Shown here in pieces: positions 1-7,555 of a stretch of 33,388 nt of DNA. Both the position numbers and the translations under genes were made by a program. Below the pieces are notes generated by a model. That model saw nothing but the letters and a program-made list of their open reading frames with translations, did no database searches and was not told the origin of the DNA. Positions within the stretch are counted from its first letter, which is position 1; every line of letters begins with the position of its first letter. Source of the DNA: Paranoxybacillus sp035645275 (GTDB lineage Bacteria; Bacillota; Bacilli; Bacillales; Anoxybacillaceae); assembly GCA_035645275.1 (NCBI GenBank), contig DASQMX010000011.1:1-33388 (forward strand), written 5' to 3'.

Positions 1-60
1 CTCCAAGCATAACTCAACAGCTTGAATCTTGTATTCTTGATCAAATGTTCTCTTTTTCAT
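1..60 (-). CDS. IS3-family transposase OrfA, N-terminal 20 residues
   Basis: Reading leftward from an ATG at 58-60 gives a peptide that begins MKKRTFDQEYK and runs off the window edge with no stop. This is the typical start of the helix-turn-helix OrfA protein of IS3-type elements, which binds the terminal repeats and is normally joined to OrfB by a programmed -1 frameshift. Only 20 codons are visible, so subgroup and integrity cannot be judged. Confidence 0.65.
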   Translation of the reverse strand, partial: MKKRTFDQEYKIQAVELCLE

Positions 61-122
61 GATTGGACACCTCGAACCTATTGTAATTAAGTTTATTATA
101 ATCTCCCTGTTCTCCGTGTCCA
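1..122 (-). mobile_element. IS3-family insertion sequence, one end (partial)
   Basis: The left edge holds the start of a transposase gene on the minus strand, preceded by about 60 bp of non-coding DNA. That DNA ends at 117-122 in TGTCCA, which reads TGGACA from the outside of the element and so has the 5'-TG...CA-3' termini usual for the IS3 family. The bases TGGACAC recur at 63-69 just upstream of the gene. The rest of the element, including the second transposase frame and the other terminal repeat, is outside the window, so target duplications cannot be checked. The element end directly abuts a truncated phage reading frame. Confidence 0.7.
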
Positions 123-260
123 ATTTTTAGACTAACATCAAAACAATATCAAAAGAGAAAAGTTATTAGTGTTGAAACGTATTACAAACGATTAGAAGAA
201 GAAGTAAAACTAAAAGAACAAGTTGAAGAACAGATGGATATGCTACCAGATAAAAATTAA
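123..260 (+). pseudogene. 3' fragment of a phage gene cut by the IS element
   Basis: A reading frame is open from the IS boundary at 123 to a TAA at 258-260, about 45 codons. The last 30 residues are charged and look coil-forming (ETYYKRLEEEVKLKEQVEEQ). No start codon with a ribosome-binding site is visible, so this is probably the C-terminal end of a gene whose 5' part lies beyond the IS or was lost. It is not recognisable by family. It may also be chance coding, although the acidic-basic helical end looks protein-like. Confidence 0.4.
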
Positions 261-514
261 AAAGGTAACAAATTTACGGTATATATAACATATAACATTT
301 GATTATACATATAAGTTATAAATTAAAAAGGTTACAAAATTACGGTATATATAATATATAGAATAATTAATTATATTTATTATTACATTATATCTATTAT
401 TAATTATTTGTATATTATTATATATACCGTAAATATATAACCTTTTAGAATTATAAATAAACAATACAGTTAAAATATACTATGTTATATATACCGCAAA
501 AAGATAACCTTTTT
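259..514. repeat. AT-rich array of four 30-bp motifs in nested inverted arrangement
   Basis: A 30-bp motif occurs four times: forward at 259-288 and 325-354, inverted at about 418-446 and 485-514. It starts AAAAAGGT(A/T)ACAAA, then a T/A-rich link, and ends ACGGTATATATAA. The two inner copies are the outer parts of a longer near-palindrome: the stretches 341-382 and 390-430 are also largely complementary. The centre is almost purely A/T. No gene fits in this stretch. The layout resembles a replication or partition site or a set of operators, but nothing in the sequence decides which. Confidence 0.8.
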
Positions 515-527
515 GAATTTCAAATGA

Positions 528-557
528 TGGACTAGCGTTTTGCTAGTCCATTTTTTA
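528..557 (+). terminator. Rho-independent terminator before the packaging genes
   Basis: Perfect 9-bp stem TGGACTAGC / GCTAGTCCA with a GTTTT loop, followed by TTTTTT. It separates the AT-rich repeat array from the small gene at 594. Confidence 0.8.
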
Positions 558-593
558 TTTAATCAAAAATTAATCAAATAGGAGGAATCTTAT

Positions 594-734
594 ATGAATC
601 GTTTAGATTTATTATCACTTCAAGTTTCAAATATGAAATTAAATCTTCTTGAGCAACGTTTAATTATTCGTGATATGTTGTCTGAAATAAAGCATTTAGA
701 ACAATACCTTGCTTCAAAGGAGGATAAACAATGA
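594..734 (+). CDS. small phage protein, 46 aa, upstream of terminase
   Basis: ATG at 594 is preceded by AGGAGGAA at a good distance. The product is 46 residues, rich in leucine and predicted helical (MNRLDLLSLQVSNMKLN...), with no recognisable domain. Its TGA overlaps the ATG of the terminase small subunit gene in ATGA (731-734), the signature of translational coupling. The position, immediately before terS, suggests a small regulator or packaging accessory, but function is unknown. Confidence 0.7.
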   Translation: MNRLDLLSLQVSNMKLNLLEQRLIIRDMLSEIKHLEQYLASKEDKQ

Positions 735-1132
735 ACATTCATAAAGCACTATCGAAACTAGATTGGCGCAAAAGAGCGTACTTTATGAGAAAATTTCAAA
801 TACGGACAGCAAAAAATGCACACATTCTTTCTATGTCTGATGAAGAGTTTCTGAAATGGGCGGATAGACAATCATTTATCGTGTTTCACAATTGGGAACA
901 AACAGATGAATATTTTGAATTGTACATGTTGTATATGAAGGGCAAAATGCAACGTGACCTTGAAGCAATATATGACGTTGTTTCAGAAAAGGCGAAACAA
1001 GGTGATGAAAAGGCAGTGAAATTATTTTTACAGTTACATAAGGATATGAATCAACTTCAAAAAGCAATGAATCAGACAAACAAGAAACAACAAGAGGAAG
1101 TACAAGAAGAAGAGGATGATTTAGAGATTTAG
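731..1132 (+). CDS. terS: phage terminase small subunit-like protein (phBC6A51-type HTH)
   Basis: 133 aa. The start overlaps the stop of the preceding gene, and AAAGGAGGATAA just upstream is a strong ribosome-binding site. The N-terminal 60 residues are basic with tryptophans. The middle (about 75-110) has the KAKQGDEKAVKLFLQL pattern typical of small terminase/HTH proteins of the phBC6A51 group. The C-terminus is an acidic Q/E-rich tail. Small terminase subunits recognise phage DNA and hand it to the large subunit. The large subunit gene follows directly, which supports the call. The assignment rests on pattern and position rather than a catalytic motif. Confidence 0.7.
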   Translation: MNIHKALSKLDWRKRAYFMRKFQIRTAKNAHILSMSDEEFLKWADRQSFIVFHNWEQTDEYFELYMLYMKGKMQRDLEAIYDVVSEKAKQGDEKAVKLFLQLHKDMNQLQKAMNQTNKKQQEEVQEEEDDLEI

Positions 1133-1172
1133 GATACGCAGATTTTGCGTAGGGGGTTACTCATATGTGAGG

Positions 1173-1206
1173 AAGGTATCGCAATAGTTGGCGATACCTT
1201 TTTTCT
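1173..1206 (+). terminator. hairpin with T-run between terS and terL
   Basis: Perfect 10-bp stem AAGGTATCGC / GCGATACCTT with an 8-base loop, running into a T-rich tract. It lies inside what should be one packaging operon, so it may attenuate or process the transcript rather than end it. Confidence 0.7.
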
Positions 1207-1227
1207 TTTTGCAGGAGGTGAGATTGA

Positions 1228-2829
1228 TTGGCTAAAAGATTGACCAAAGAAGAAAAATTAAAAATCATTATGAACGATTTTAAATTGTTTGCAAAGAATT
1301 TCATTAAAATTATTGACAATAATGGGGATACTATTCCGTTTGTTTTGAACGCTGAACAGTCGCAATACATAGATGAAATGTCAAAATACAATATCATTCT
1401 AAAAGGGCGACAGATTGGATTCACAACACTTTCCCTTGCTTATATGTTGTATAGTGCATGTACAAAGCCCGATACAAACTATATCATAATGACTCATCAT
1501 GCTTCTGTTTCAAAAAGTTTATTCGTTAAACTCAAGAAAATGTACAAGAGTTTACCGCATGACAAATACCCGAATTTATTCCCGAAAACACTTTTAAACA
1601 ACCGAGATGAATTATATTTAGACAATGGCAGCCGAATCATTATTGCTACTGCAAATGGTGAAGATTCAATTTCGGGTAATACATTTCAATTTATTCATCT
1701 TTCAGAAATGGCAAAGTACCCTCCACAAGTACAAGAAGAAATAATTGCAACATGTATTCCGGCATTAGCGAAAAACGAATCCAGTATGATATGGATTGAA
1801 TCGACTGCCTTTGGCTACAACACATATCAAGAAATGTTTATGAAGGCGTATAGAGATAACGAAAGTGTTTGGAAGGCGTTTTTCTTTTCATGGCTTGCAA
1901 AGGCGTATCAATCACAATTTAAACATACATTTGATGAAGCAGAGAATTGGTTTAAGTTAAATAATCAAGGGCGCAGAATGACATATGAGGATTTAGATCA
2001 TGATGAAAAGATTTTGCGTGATAAATACGGTGCTACATATAGACAGTTAATGTTTAGACGTTATTACATACAAACAAACTCCCTCGAAAAGTTTAGACGT
2101 GAATTTCCCACAACTCCCGATGAAGCATTTATGGAAACAAATAAAGCAGTATTTGACACTGCAAAGATAATTGAACGATTGCATTATGTGATACCGCCTT
2201 TAGAAACAAAAGAGGTCATGGGGGTTTTACCCGATACCTTACAACCTTATTTAAACAAAAATCTATTCATCTATCATTTACCAAAACCTAAAATTAGACA
2301 TTATGCAGGCGTGGACGTATCGAGTGGTCAAGGTGGCGACTATTCAACAATGAGTATATTTGATGCTGATGGACAGCAAGTCGCTTCATTCTATGCAAAT
2401 GATGTTCCAGTTTATAAATTTGCTGAAATAGTGAATGAATTAGGGCGTTTTTATAATTACGCCTTTATTTGTGTTGAAAGGAACTCACTGGGATTGCCTT
2501 TACTGGAACGTTTACGGAAAGATTATGGATATATGAACTTATTAAAACAGAAAGTGTTTGACCAAAGAGGTAAACGTAAAATGCAACTTGGCTTCCAAAC
2601 TACAAATGTAACAAAGCCGATTATTATAAACGATATGAAGGAAATGTTTGAACTGAATTTGATTAATATTGAGTGCGTACAAACACTGGAACAAATGAAA
2701 ATATATCAAGAAGATAACAAAGGGCGAATGGGTAACAAGAAAGGTCAAAATAATCACGATGACCTTGTAATTGCAGTGGCTATGGCATGTCAAGCAATGA
2801 AACAGGCAAAATACTATGTAGATATTTAA
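1228..2829 (+). CDS. terL: phage terminase large subunit (ATPase-nuclease)
   Basis: 533 aa, full length for the family. The start is TTG at 1228 behind AGGAGGTGAG. The N-terminal ATPase domain has a modified P-loop at 59-67 (KGRQIGFTT) and a Walker B-like FIHLSE at 155-160 with the catalytic Glu. The C-terminal RNase H-fold nuclease has its acidic residues in YAGVDVSSG (Asp363), Asp371, ICVERN (Glu417) and NHDDLV (Asp511/512). This motor pumps phage DNA into the prohead and cuts it. All key residues are present, so the gene looks intact although the surrounding prophage is not. It sits between terS and portal, the normal phage order. Confidence 0.93.
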   Translation: MAKRLTKEEKLKIIMNDFKLFAKNFIKIIDNNGDTIPFVLNAEQSQYIDEMSKYNIILKGRQIGFTTLSLAYMLYSACTKPDTNYIIMTHHASVSKSLFVKLKKMYKSLPHDKYPNLFPKTLLNNRDELYLDNGSRIIIATANGEDSISGNTFQFIHLSEMAKYPPQVQEEIIATCIPALAKNESSMIWIESTAFGYNTYQEMFMKAYRDNESVWKAFFFSWLAKAYQSQFKHTFDEAENWFKLNNQGRRMTYEDLDHDEKILRDKYGATYRQLMFRRYYIQTNSLEKFRREFPTTPDEAFMETNKAVFDTAKIIERLHYVIPPLETKEVMGVLPDTLQPYLNKNLFIYHLPKPKIRHYAGVDVSSGQGGDYSTMSIFDADGQQVASFYANDVPVYKFAEIVNELGRFYNYAFICVERNSLGLPLLERLRKDYGYMNLLKQKVFDQRGKRKMQLGFQTTNVTKPIIINDMKEMFELNLINIECVQTLEQMKIYQEDNKGRMGNKKGQNNHDDLVIAVAMACQAMKQAKYYVDI

Positions 2830-2906
2830 TTTTATTTGTTGAGCAAAAGAAATCAATAAATACCAAACTTGAACGAGTTTGCACAGTATTGTGCATGTTC
2901 GTGTAA

Positions 2907-2938
2907 AGGTGTGCCAGTTGGTACACCTCTTTTTTATT
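2907..2938 (+). terminator. hairpin with T-run between terL and portal
   Basis: Nine-base arms AGGTGTGCC and GGTACACCT with a 4-base loop and one mismatch, followed by a T-rich tract. As with the hairpin before terL, it lies within the packaging gene series. Confidence 0.65.
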
Positions 2939-2962
2939 TCACTTTTAAAAGGGGGAATATAA

Positions 2963-4270
2963 ATGAATCTTCAACAATACATAAAGGAATTTTATGAAGG
3001 GCGTTCAGATTGGTTTATTGAGGAAGTACAATCCGTATCGAATCAGCAAAGAGTAATGAATGTAATGAATTTAAAGGACTATTTGAACGGAAGTCATAAG
3101 ATATTACAAAAGCAGCCGTACATTTATAACGGCAAAGAATTTCATCCAAGAAAAATTATTTTGCAATATGCAAAGACGTTATTGAACTTCCAAACATCAT
3201 TTCTTCTTCAACACCCGATCACAATTACAGGAAAAGAGCGCATTGTAAAAGAATATCAAAAAGTAAATCGACAAGGGCGATATGATCGGCTGAATCGTAA
3301 AATTTTAGATAAGATGTTGAAGTATGGGCAAGTGTATGAGTATGTGTATTTAGATAAGAATACAATCAAAAGTAAACTGATTGATGCTAGTGAAGGGTAT
3401 CCAGTTTATAATCATGAAAATGAAATGATTGCATTTATACAAGCATACATGGTGGATGGTATAGATTATTATATCGTTTATACTAATGATGTTGTTGAAG
3501 CATACGATAACAAAGGCGGACAATTAAGATTAACAGGAAGATATGCAAACCTTTCGGGATTACCTATTGTGTTTAAAACAGTAAATGAAGTTGATGAAAG
3601 TATAGGTAGAAGCGAATTAGAGGATTGGATAAGTATCCTTGACAACATGGAAGATTTAATCAGTAAATACATGGACACATTTTATAAATTCATGGACCCG
3701 ATTGCAGTTTCAGTTGGTCAACAGTTGAAAGGTGAATTACCTAATGATGTTGTAGGTAAAGGTATTAACCTTGATGACGGTGGCGATTTTCGTCTTGAAA
3801 CAAATAAAACAGATTATCAAACATTCCAAACATTGTATAAAACATTGTTGCAAGCATTGTTAGATATATCGCAGACACCAGCAGTTTCATTGAATAAGAC
3901 AGACATAAGCAATCTGTCGGAAGTTTCGATTAAACTTTTATTCCAATTAGCAGAGATTAAAGCGTCAATAAATGAGGAATACATGAGAGAAGGTATTGAG
4001 CAACGTTTTGAGAAGATTAGACGATTGCTTGAATATAAAGGCGTAACGTTTACAGATGAAGAATTTAATTCACTTGGAATGGTATTCCAGTATGCATTGC
4101 CTTCAAGTGATAAGGAAATTATCGAGAATATGAAATCGTTGCGTGAAATAGGTGGATTGAGTTTGCAAACGATGCTAGAACAGAATCCATATGTATATGA
4201 TGTTCAGCAAGAGATGATGAGATTGAAGGAAGAAAATAACACTATATATAGTGGTAGTGTTGATAATTAG
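2963..4270 (+). CDS. phage portal protein, SPP1 gp6 family
   Basis: 435 aa, usual length for SPP1-type portals. A GGGGGAA site lies 8 bases before the ATG. The protein forms the dodecameric ring at the capsid vertex through which terminase packages DNA. Family features visible are the N-terminal helical clip region, the long middle domain with RLTGRYANLSGLPIVFKTVNE, and the conserved DISQTPAVSL segment near residue 310 leading into the long tunnel helices. No frameshift is seen. Normally scaffold, minor head and major capsid genes follow. Here the next 528 bp are non-coding and none of those genes is present. Confidence 0.9.
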   Translation: MNLQQYIKEFYEGRSDWFIEEVQSVSNQQRVMNVMNLKDYLNGSHKILQKQPYIYNGKEFHPRKIILQYAKTLLNFQTSFLLQHPITITGKERIVKEYQKVNRQGRYDRLNRKILDKMLKYGQVYEYVYLDKNTIKSKLIDASEGYPVYNHENEMIAFIQAYMVDGIDYYIVYTNDVVEAYDNKGGQLRLTGRYANLSGLPIVFKTVNEVDESIGRSELEDWISILDNMEDLISKYMDTFYKFMDPIAVSVGQQLKGELPNDVVGKGINLDDGGDFRLETNKTDYQTFQTLYKTLLQALLDISQTPAVSLNKTDISNLSEVSIKLLFQLAEIKASINEEYMREGIEQRFEKIRRLLEYKGVTFTDEEFNSLGMVFQYALPSSDKEIIENMKSLREIGGLSLQTMLEQNPYVYDVQQEMMRLKEENNTIYSGSVDN

Positions 4271-4798
4271 ACACAATATGTTGTGTTTAATGAAAATGTA
4301 AACGTGACAAAGGATTGAGTTGACAAATACTATATCCGCCTGCTCGCACATGTTATGTATAGGCGCAAAATAATAATAAAATAAAAAAGGGTTGCAAGGC
4401 AGGGCAGGCGGTCAAGTCAAGAAATGGACTGGATAGGCGTATAGATGGACTATTTTACTTTAAATAAAACCAAGTTTTTATTCATGGTTTTATGCAAAAA
4501 ATATGCAAAAATCGTGGGAAATAATGAAAATAGGAACGCTAGAAACCTTGATAAATCCATATAGTATAAATATGCAAAAATCGATAAATTTTGAAGGTCT
4601 AAAAAACGTTGATATATCAATGTTTCTTTTTTACATCAACTTCTCATAGTTGGAATTATGTAAACTGATAATGTATATCATATACATTTGTATGCAACTA
4701 AAAATGTATAAACGGACACCCCTTCAAGCCCAAAAATTGCGCATAGCAAACGCTTTTCCTCACCCACAGATAGTTTATAAGAAAGGGGCAGTAAAAAA
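4271..4798. other. 528-bp non-coding gap after portal
   Basis: No credible gene is seen here on either strand. A short palindrome ACACAA-TATG-TTGTGT directly follows the portal stop (4271-4286) but has no real T-run. Local base use changes sharply near 4385-4440, a G-rich stretch within AT-rich DNA. A 37-codon frame beginning at 4446 has no ribosome-binding site. The region lies where minor head, scaffold and capsid genes are expected, so it probably marks a deletion, possibly with rearranged DNA brought in. Confidence 0.6.
4501..4622 (+). repeat. two imperfect tandem units of about 55-60 bp
   Basis: Units at 4501-4560 and 4570-4622 both begin ATATGCAAAAATCG and both end in a related segment (AAACCTTGATAAATC and AAACGTTGATATATC). 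A further partial copy, TATGCAAAAA, precedes them at 4491-4500. The middle parts differ. No coding role is evident. Confidence 0.55.
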
Positions 4799-4969
4799 AT
4801 GAATCGCCTACTGCAAAAAGAAATCATTTGCGAATTAAAGTATAAACTTCTCAAAGTCATTAATCAATTAGAAGATGATGAATACACAAAAGAGCATATA
4901 ATGAATGATTTATTACATATTCTTTCTCGATTGGATGATGAAGATGAGCATGTAAAAAGAATGGGTTAA
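4799..4969 (+). CDS. small hypothetical protein, 56 aa, phage region
   Basis: ATG at 4799, with GAAAGGGGCAG upstream as a ribosome-binding site, gives a 56-residue, probably all-helical protein. It has a basic N-terminal half and an acidic C-terminal half rich in D and E (QLEDDEYTKEH, RLDDEDEHV). No family is recognised. It lies alone after the non-coding gap and 80 bp before the next gene. Size and composition would suit a small regulatory or accessory phage protein, but that is a guess. Confidence 0.55.
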   Translation: MNRLLQKEIICELKYKLLKVINQLEDDEYTKEHIMNDLLHILSRLDDEDEHVKRMG

Positions 4970-5050
4970 GTTCATAAATTTTTTACAATTATATACAGGA
5001 TTTTGGTGTGTTTTAGAGAATTATATCTCCGAAAGGAGAGTGTTTTTATA

Positions 5051-5497
5051 ATGGAATATGATGTACTTAAACTTAATTACTCAAATGGACATGTTGAAAT
5101 TCTGAATGACAAGGTTATTGATTCTTTAAATCATACTTTAAATCATATGAAAGAGGAGGGATACCAATTAAAGACCATAATCCCTCATATAGAAGATGGC
5201 ACAGTTGAAGGAAGTTATATAATTCTAGAAAAGGAATATAGTGAGTTTATCTCGGTTATTTGTTGCGATATTTCCGATGGTAGTCCATTTTTTGAATACC
5301 GAAGAACAAATGTTTCCGAATTGTTACAACTAATTAAAAACAGTGAGGAGTTTGAAGTAGAAACAAATAAAGGGATTTATAAAGGAAAATTTGTTAAATC
5401 TCAATTCAAAATTGAGGAAGTAACAGATGATATTTATGAAACTTTATACTTATATTTTGATTTAACAGAAAAGCCAAGTGACGAATCAAAAGAATAA
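5051..5497 (+). CDS. hypothetical protein, 148 aa
   Basis: The frame is open from 5003, but the ATG at 5051 is chosen because GAAAGGAGAG lies 10 bases before it. The protein (MEYDVLKLNYSNGHVEIL...) is acidic and appears alpha/beta, with no signal peptide, membrane segment or clear catalytic motif. No family is recognised. It and the next gene occupy the slot where capsid genes would be in an intact prophage, so they are candidates for cargo genes or relics of another module. The very AT-rich codon use matches the prophage rather than the chromosome to the right. Confidence 0.65.
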   Translation: MEYDVLKLNYSNGHVEILNDKVIDSLNHTLNHMKEEGYQLKTIIPHIEDGTVEGSYIILEKEYSEFISVICCDISDGSPFFEYRRTNVSELLQLIKNSEEFEVETNKGIYKGKFVKSQFKIEEVTDDIYETLYLYFDLTEKPSDESKE

Positions 5498-5562
5498 CAG
5501 AATTAAACAAGGAAATTCCTTCCTTTATGACGAATATACTAGTCAAAAAGGAGGGATTTTTT

Positions 5563-6129
5563 ATGGGTATGTTTAAAAAAGCATTATTTTCATGGGCTAA
5601 AGAAATGGATAAGCAGAGAGTTAAGAATTATGAAAAAGCAAAGAAGAGAGATTATTACATTGATGTTTGTGTAAATCATGCTGAAAAATTACAGGATTTA
5701 GTTTCTAATTGTGAAAACTTTACTAATGATTTAGAAGAACAAATTTTAGATGATCTTATCCCAATTGATGTAAAAATTGAACAGTATGAAAAGATTGTGG
5801 AAAATATTAAATTTACTAAAGAAATGATACAAAACAATGCAAAAATTTATGATTTACCTTCAAATGCAAAGGAAGCATATAACGATAGTATAAAACATTT
5901 ATTAACTGCGATAGATTATTATATTGGCTCATATGAAACGAAATTAGAGTTATGGAAGTTAAAATTTATTGTTGCTAATAAAGTATTAACTGAAGATGAA
6001 TTGGAAGAAATTAAATCAATATTTAGTAAATTACCAGATGCTGATGAATTATTTAAAAGATATATACAATATAGACATTTACAGTTAGATTGTTATAAAA
6101 GAGCATTAGAAATTATTCAACGTTATTAA
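5563..6129 (+). CDS. hypothetical helical protein, 188 aa
   Basis: ATG at 5563 follows AAAAAGGAGGGA; an upstream in-frame start at 5527 has no such site. The N-terminus is MGMFKKALFSWAKEMDKQ, amphipathic and basic. The rest is predicted nearly all helical, with regular hydrophobic spacing and many K/E residues, suggesting a helical bundle. No transmembrane segment or known motif is seen and no family is recognised. It lies 65 bp after the 148-aa gene in the same direction and ends before a strong terminator, so the two may share a transcript. Confidence 0.65.
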   Translation: MGMFKKALFSWAKEMDKQRVKNYEKAKKRDYYIDVCVNHAEKLQDLVSNCENFTNDLEEQILDDLIPIDVKIEQYEKIVENIKFTKEMIQNNAKIYDLPSNAKEAYNDSIKHLLTAIDYYIGSYETKLELWKLKFIVANKVLTEDELEEIKSIFSKLPDADELFKRYIQYRHLQLDCYKRALEIIQRY

Positions 6130-6145
6130 TTTTATTTTAGAGAAC

Positions 6146-6170
6146 AGTCGCTAATAAGCGACTTTTTTAT
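6146..6170 (+). terminator. Rho-independent terminator
   Basis: Perfect 7-bp stem AGTCGCT / AGCGACT with a short loop and a six-T run, ending the 188-aa gene and preceding the connector gene. Confidence 0.8.
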
Positions 6171-6191
6171 TTTCTAAAGGAGGTTTTTTAT

Positions 6192-6536
6192 ATGACCAAC
6201 TTACAACGCTTGCTTTTAGAAATTAAAGGCATTGAATTAGACCAAAACGAATTAGCGGTTTATCTACAAGAAAATGAATTAAATCCACACGATGAATACG
6301 TTCCTTCCAGTGCAACTAACAAACGCAACATCTATAAAACTGCTTTATCCATTCTTGAATCAATCGCCAACAATCCTTCTTTAATGAAAACATATAAAGT
6401 CGATAATGATATTACCATTTCAGATTTCCATGAAAACTTATTGAATCGTATAGACCAACTGGAACGAAAAATTAGAAGTATGAAAAGTGACGAGGAAATT
6501 CAAACAGGAAATGTATTTATGTTGTTTAATTCATAA
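6192..6536 (+). CDS. phage head-tail connector-like protein, 114 aa
   Basis: ATG at 6192 is preceded by AAAGGAGG. The protein (MTNLQRLLLEIKGIEL...) has the pattern of small Firmicute siphophage head-tail joining proteins: an N-terminal helix, the LQENELNPHDEY turn, then helices and the C-terminal IDQLERKIR. Such proteins sit beneath the portal and seal the packaged head. I recall the pattern but cannot confirm the family. The genomic order, downstream of portal and before the 190-aa gene, is consistent. Confidence 0.6.
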   Translation: MTNLQRLLLEIKGIELDQNELAVYLQENELNPHDEYVPSSATNKRNIYKTALSILESIANNPSLMKTYKVDNDITISDFHENLLNRIDQLERKIRSMKSDEEIQTGNVFMLFNS

Positions 6537-6565
6537 GGGGAACGGTATTTCGTTCCCTTTTTTAT
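6535..6565 (+). terminator. hairpin with T-run after connector gene
   Basis: The stem pairs GGGGAACG with CGTTCCCT around a GTATTT loop, followed by TTTTTT. It begins right after the connector stop codon. Confidence 0.7.
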
Positions 6566-6586
6566 TCCATGTAAGGAGGTTTAAAA

Positions 6587-7159
6587 ATGAATCCTTTTGC
6601 AATAGATAATTCCGATTTTCAATTCCTTCTTGATACAGTCGGGCAAACGGTTACGATAGATAATGTTGAGAAAAAAGCCATTGTAAATAATGCAAAAATC
6701 GGTGATTATGAAGATAAATATATTTATACTCTTTCTAACATTCAACGTGGAAATTTAATTCTACACAATGGAAAAAACTATCTTATTGTGTCTGATGTGA
6801 CGGAAGGGAAACAATATAATAAAGCACTTATGAGAAAATGTACACACACAATTTACGTACTTGTTAAAGAAGGGGAACAAGTGCAGGTTGGCACAACACC
6901 ATGGGGCGATCCAATTTATGAAACGATTGGTGCTGAATACGATGATTTTCCTTGCATTGTTGAGCAAGAAAAAATTGTAATTGAAAATGGCGCAATCCGA
7001 ACAGTTGATACGGAAATTTTGATTACGTTACAGGATAATGAGCATACAAGAAAGATAAAAGTTAATGATACATATGAAGTTACAGGTTATACATATCGAG
7101 TTGTGAATGTGAATTATACGAAAAAGGGATTGATAATTTTGAAGTGTGAGACGGTGTAA
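6587..7159 (+). CDS. probable phage neck or minor structural protein, 190 aa
   Basis: ATG at 6587 has TAAGGAGG upstream. The protein appears mostly beta-strand, with repeated short strands and turns (TVTIDNVEKKAIVNNAK near the start; TYEVTGYTYRVVNV near the end). This resembles head-closure or tail-terminator beta-barrel proteins of siphophages. No single family is recognised. It is the last intact gene of the phage remnant. The expected next genes (tail completion, major tail) are missing. Confidence 0.5.
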   Translation: MNPFAIDNSDFQFLLDTVGQTVTIDNVEKKAIVNNAKIGDYEDKYIYTLSNIQRGNLILHNGKNYLIVSDVTEGKQYNKALMRKCTHTIYVLVKEGEQVQVGTTPWGDPIYETIGAEYDDFPCIVEQEKIVIENGAIRTVDTEILITLQDNEHTRKIKVNDTYEVTGYTYRVVNVNYTKKGLIILKCETV

Positions 7160-7331
7160 ATTTAATTTGGTTTAATAAAGAAGGATATACCATTATTAAG
7201 TAAAATTCTCTTAATATTCATATTAAAAAACCTAGACAAATTTAATGATTTTTAGTATATTTTTCTTAATCGAATAGAATGGTCAATAATCATTAAAAAC
7301 CGTTAATATTTCAACTTTCTCGTTTGAAATA

Positions 7332-7394
7332 ATGACTCCATCACAAAAGAAAATTAATCAAATGCTGAAAGCGATGAACAACCAATTCAAATAA
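7332..7394 (+). pseudogene. 20-codon relic of a phage gene
   Basis: A frame open from about 7286 reaches a TAA at 7392-7394. Its end reads MTPSQKKINQMLKAMNNQFK, which looks like real protein sequence. No ribosome-binding site precedes the ATG and the upstream part meets stops. It is probably the C-terminal end of a lost phage gene, marking the right side of the deletion. The rest of 7160-7404 shows nothing. Confidence 0.4.
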
Positions 7395-7404
7395 ACATTG
7401 GACA

Positions 7405-7432
7405 GGCACTCGATTGAGTGTCTTTTTATTTT
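7405..7432 (+). terminator. terminator at right edge of phage remnant
   Basis: Seven-bp stem GGCACTC / GAGTGTC (one G-U pair) with a GATT loop, followed by TTTTTATTTT. It ends the phage-derived DNA before the chromosomal exporter genes. Confidence 0.7.
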
Positions 7433-7482
7433 GCTAAAAACTTTTTTGTAAAGATGAACCGGTTGATAACCATAAATAAAAC

Positions 7483-7511
7483 TTTCATAATTTTTCTATT
7501 TTTGTTACAAT
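7483..7511 (+). promoter_or_regulatory. candidate sigma-A promoter for the exporter operon
   Basis: TTTCAT (-35) and TACAAT (-10) are separated by 17 bp, about 45 bp upstream of the yheI start. The -35 box is weak. No leader peptide like the one reported upstream of B. subtilis bmrC was identified. Confidence 0.4.
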
Positions 7512-7555
7512 AAAGAAGCGCATTTCACCCATGTTCGGATATTGGAGGAAGTAGT

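Noticed and set aside
259..514. Possible CRISPR array
   Set aside because: The four motifs occur in two orientations with uneven spacing and AT-only intervals, and no cas gene is near. CRISPR repeats are direct and evenly spaced.
4446..4562. 37-codon frame in the gap after portal
   Set aside because: No ribosome-binding site, and it includes part of the tandem non-coding repeats.
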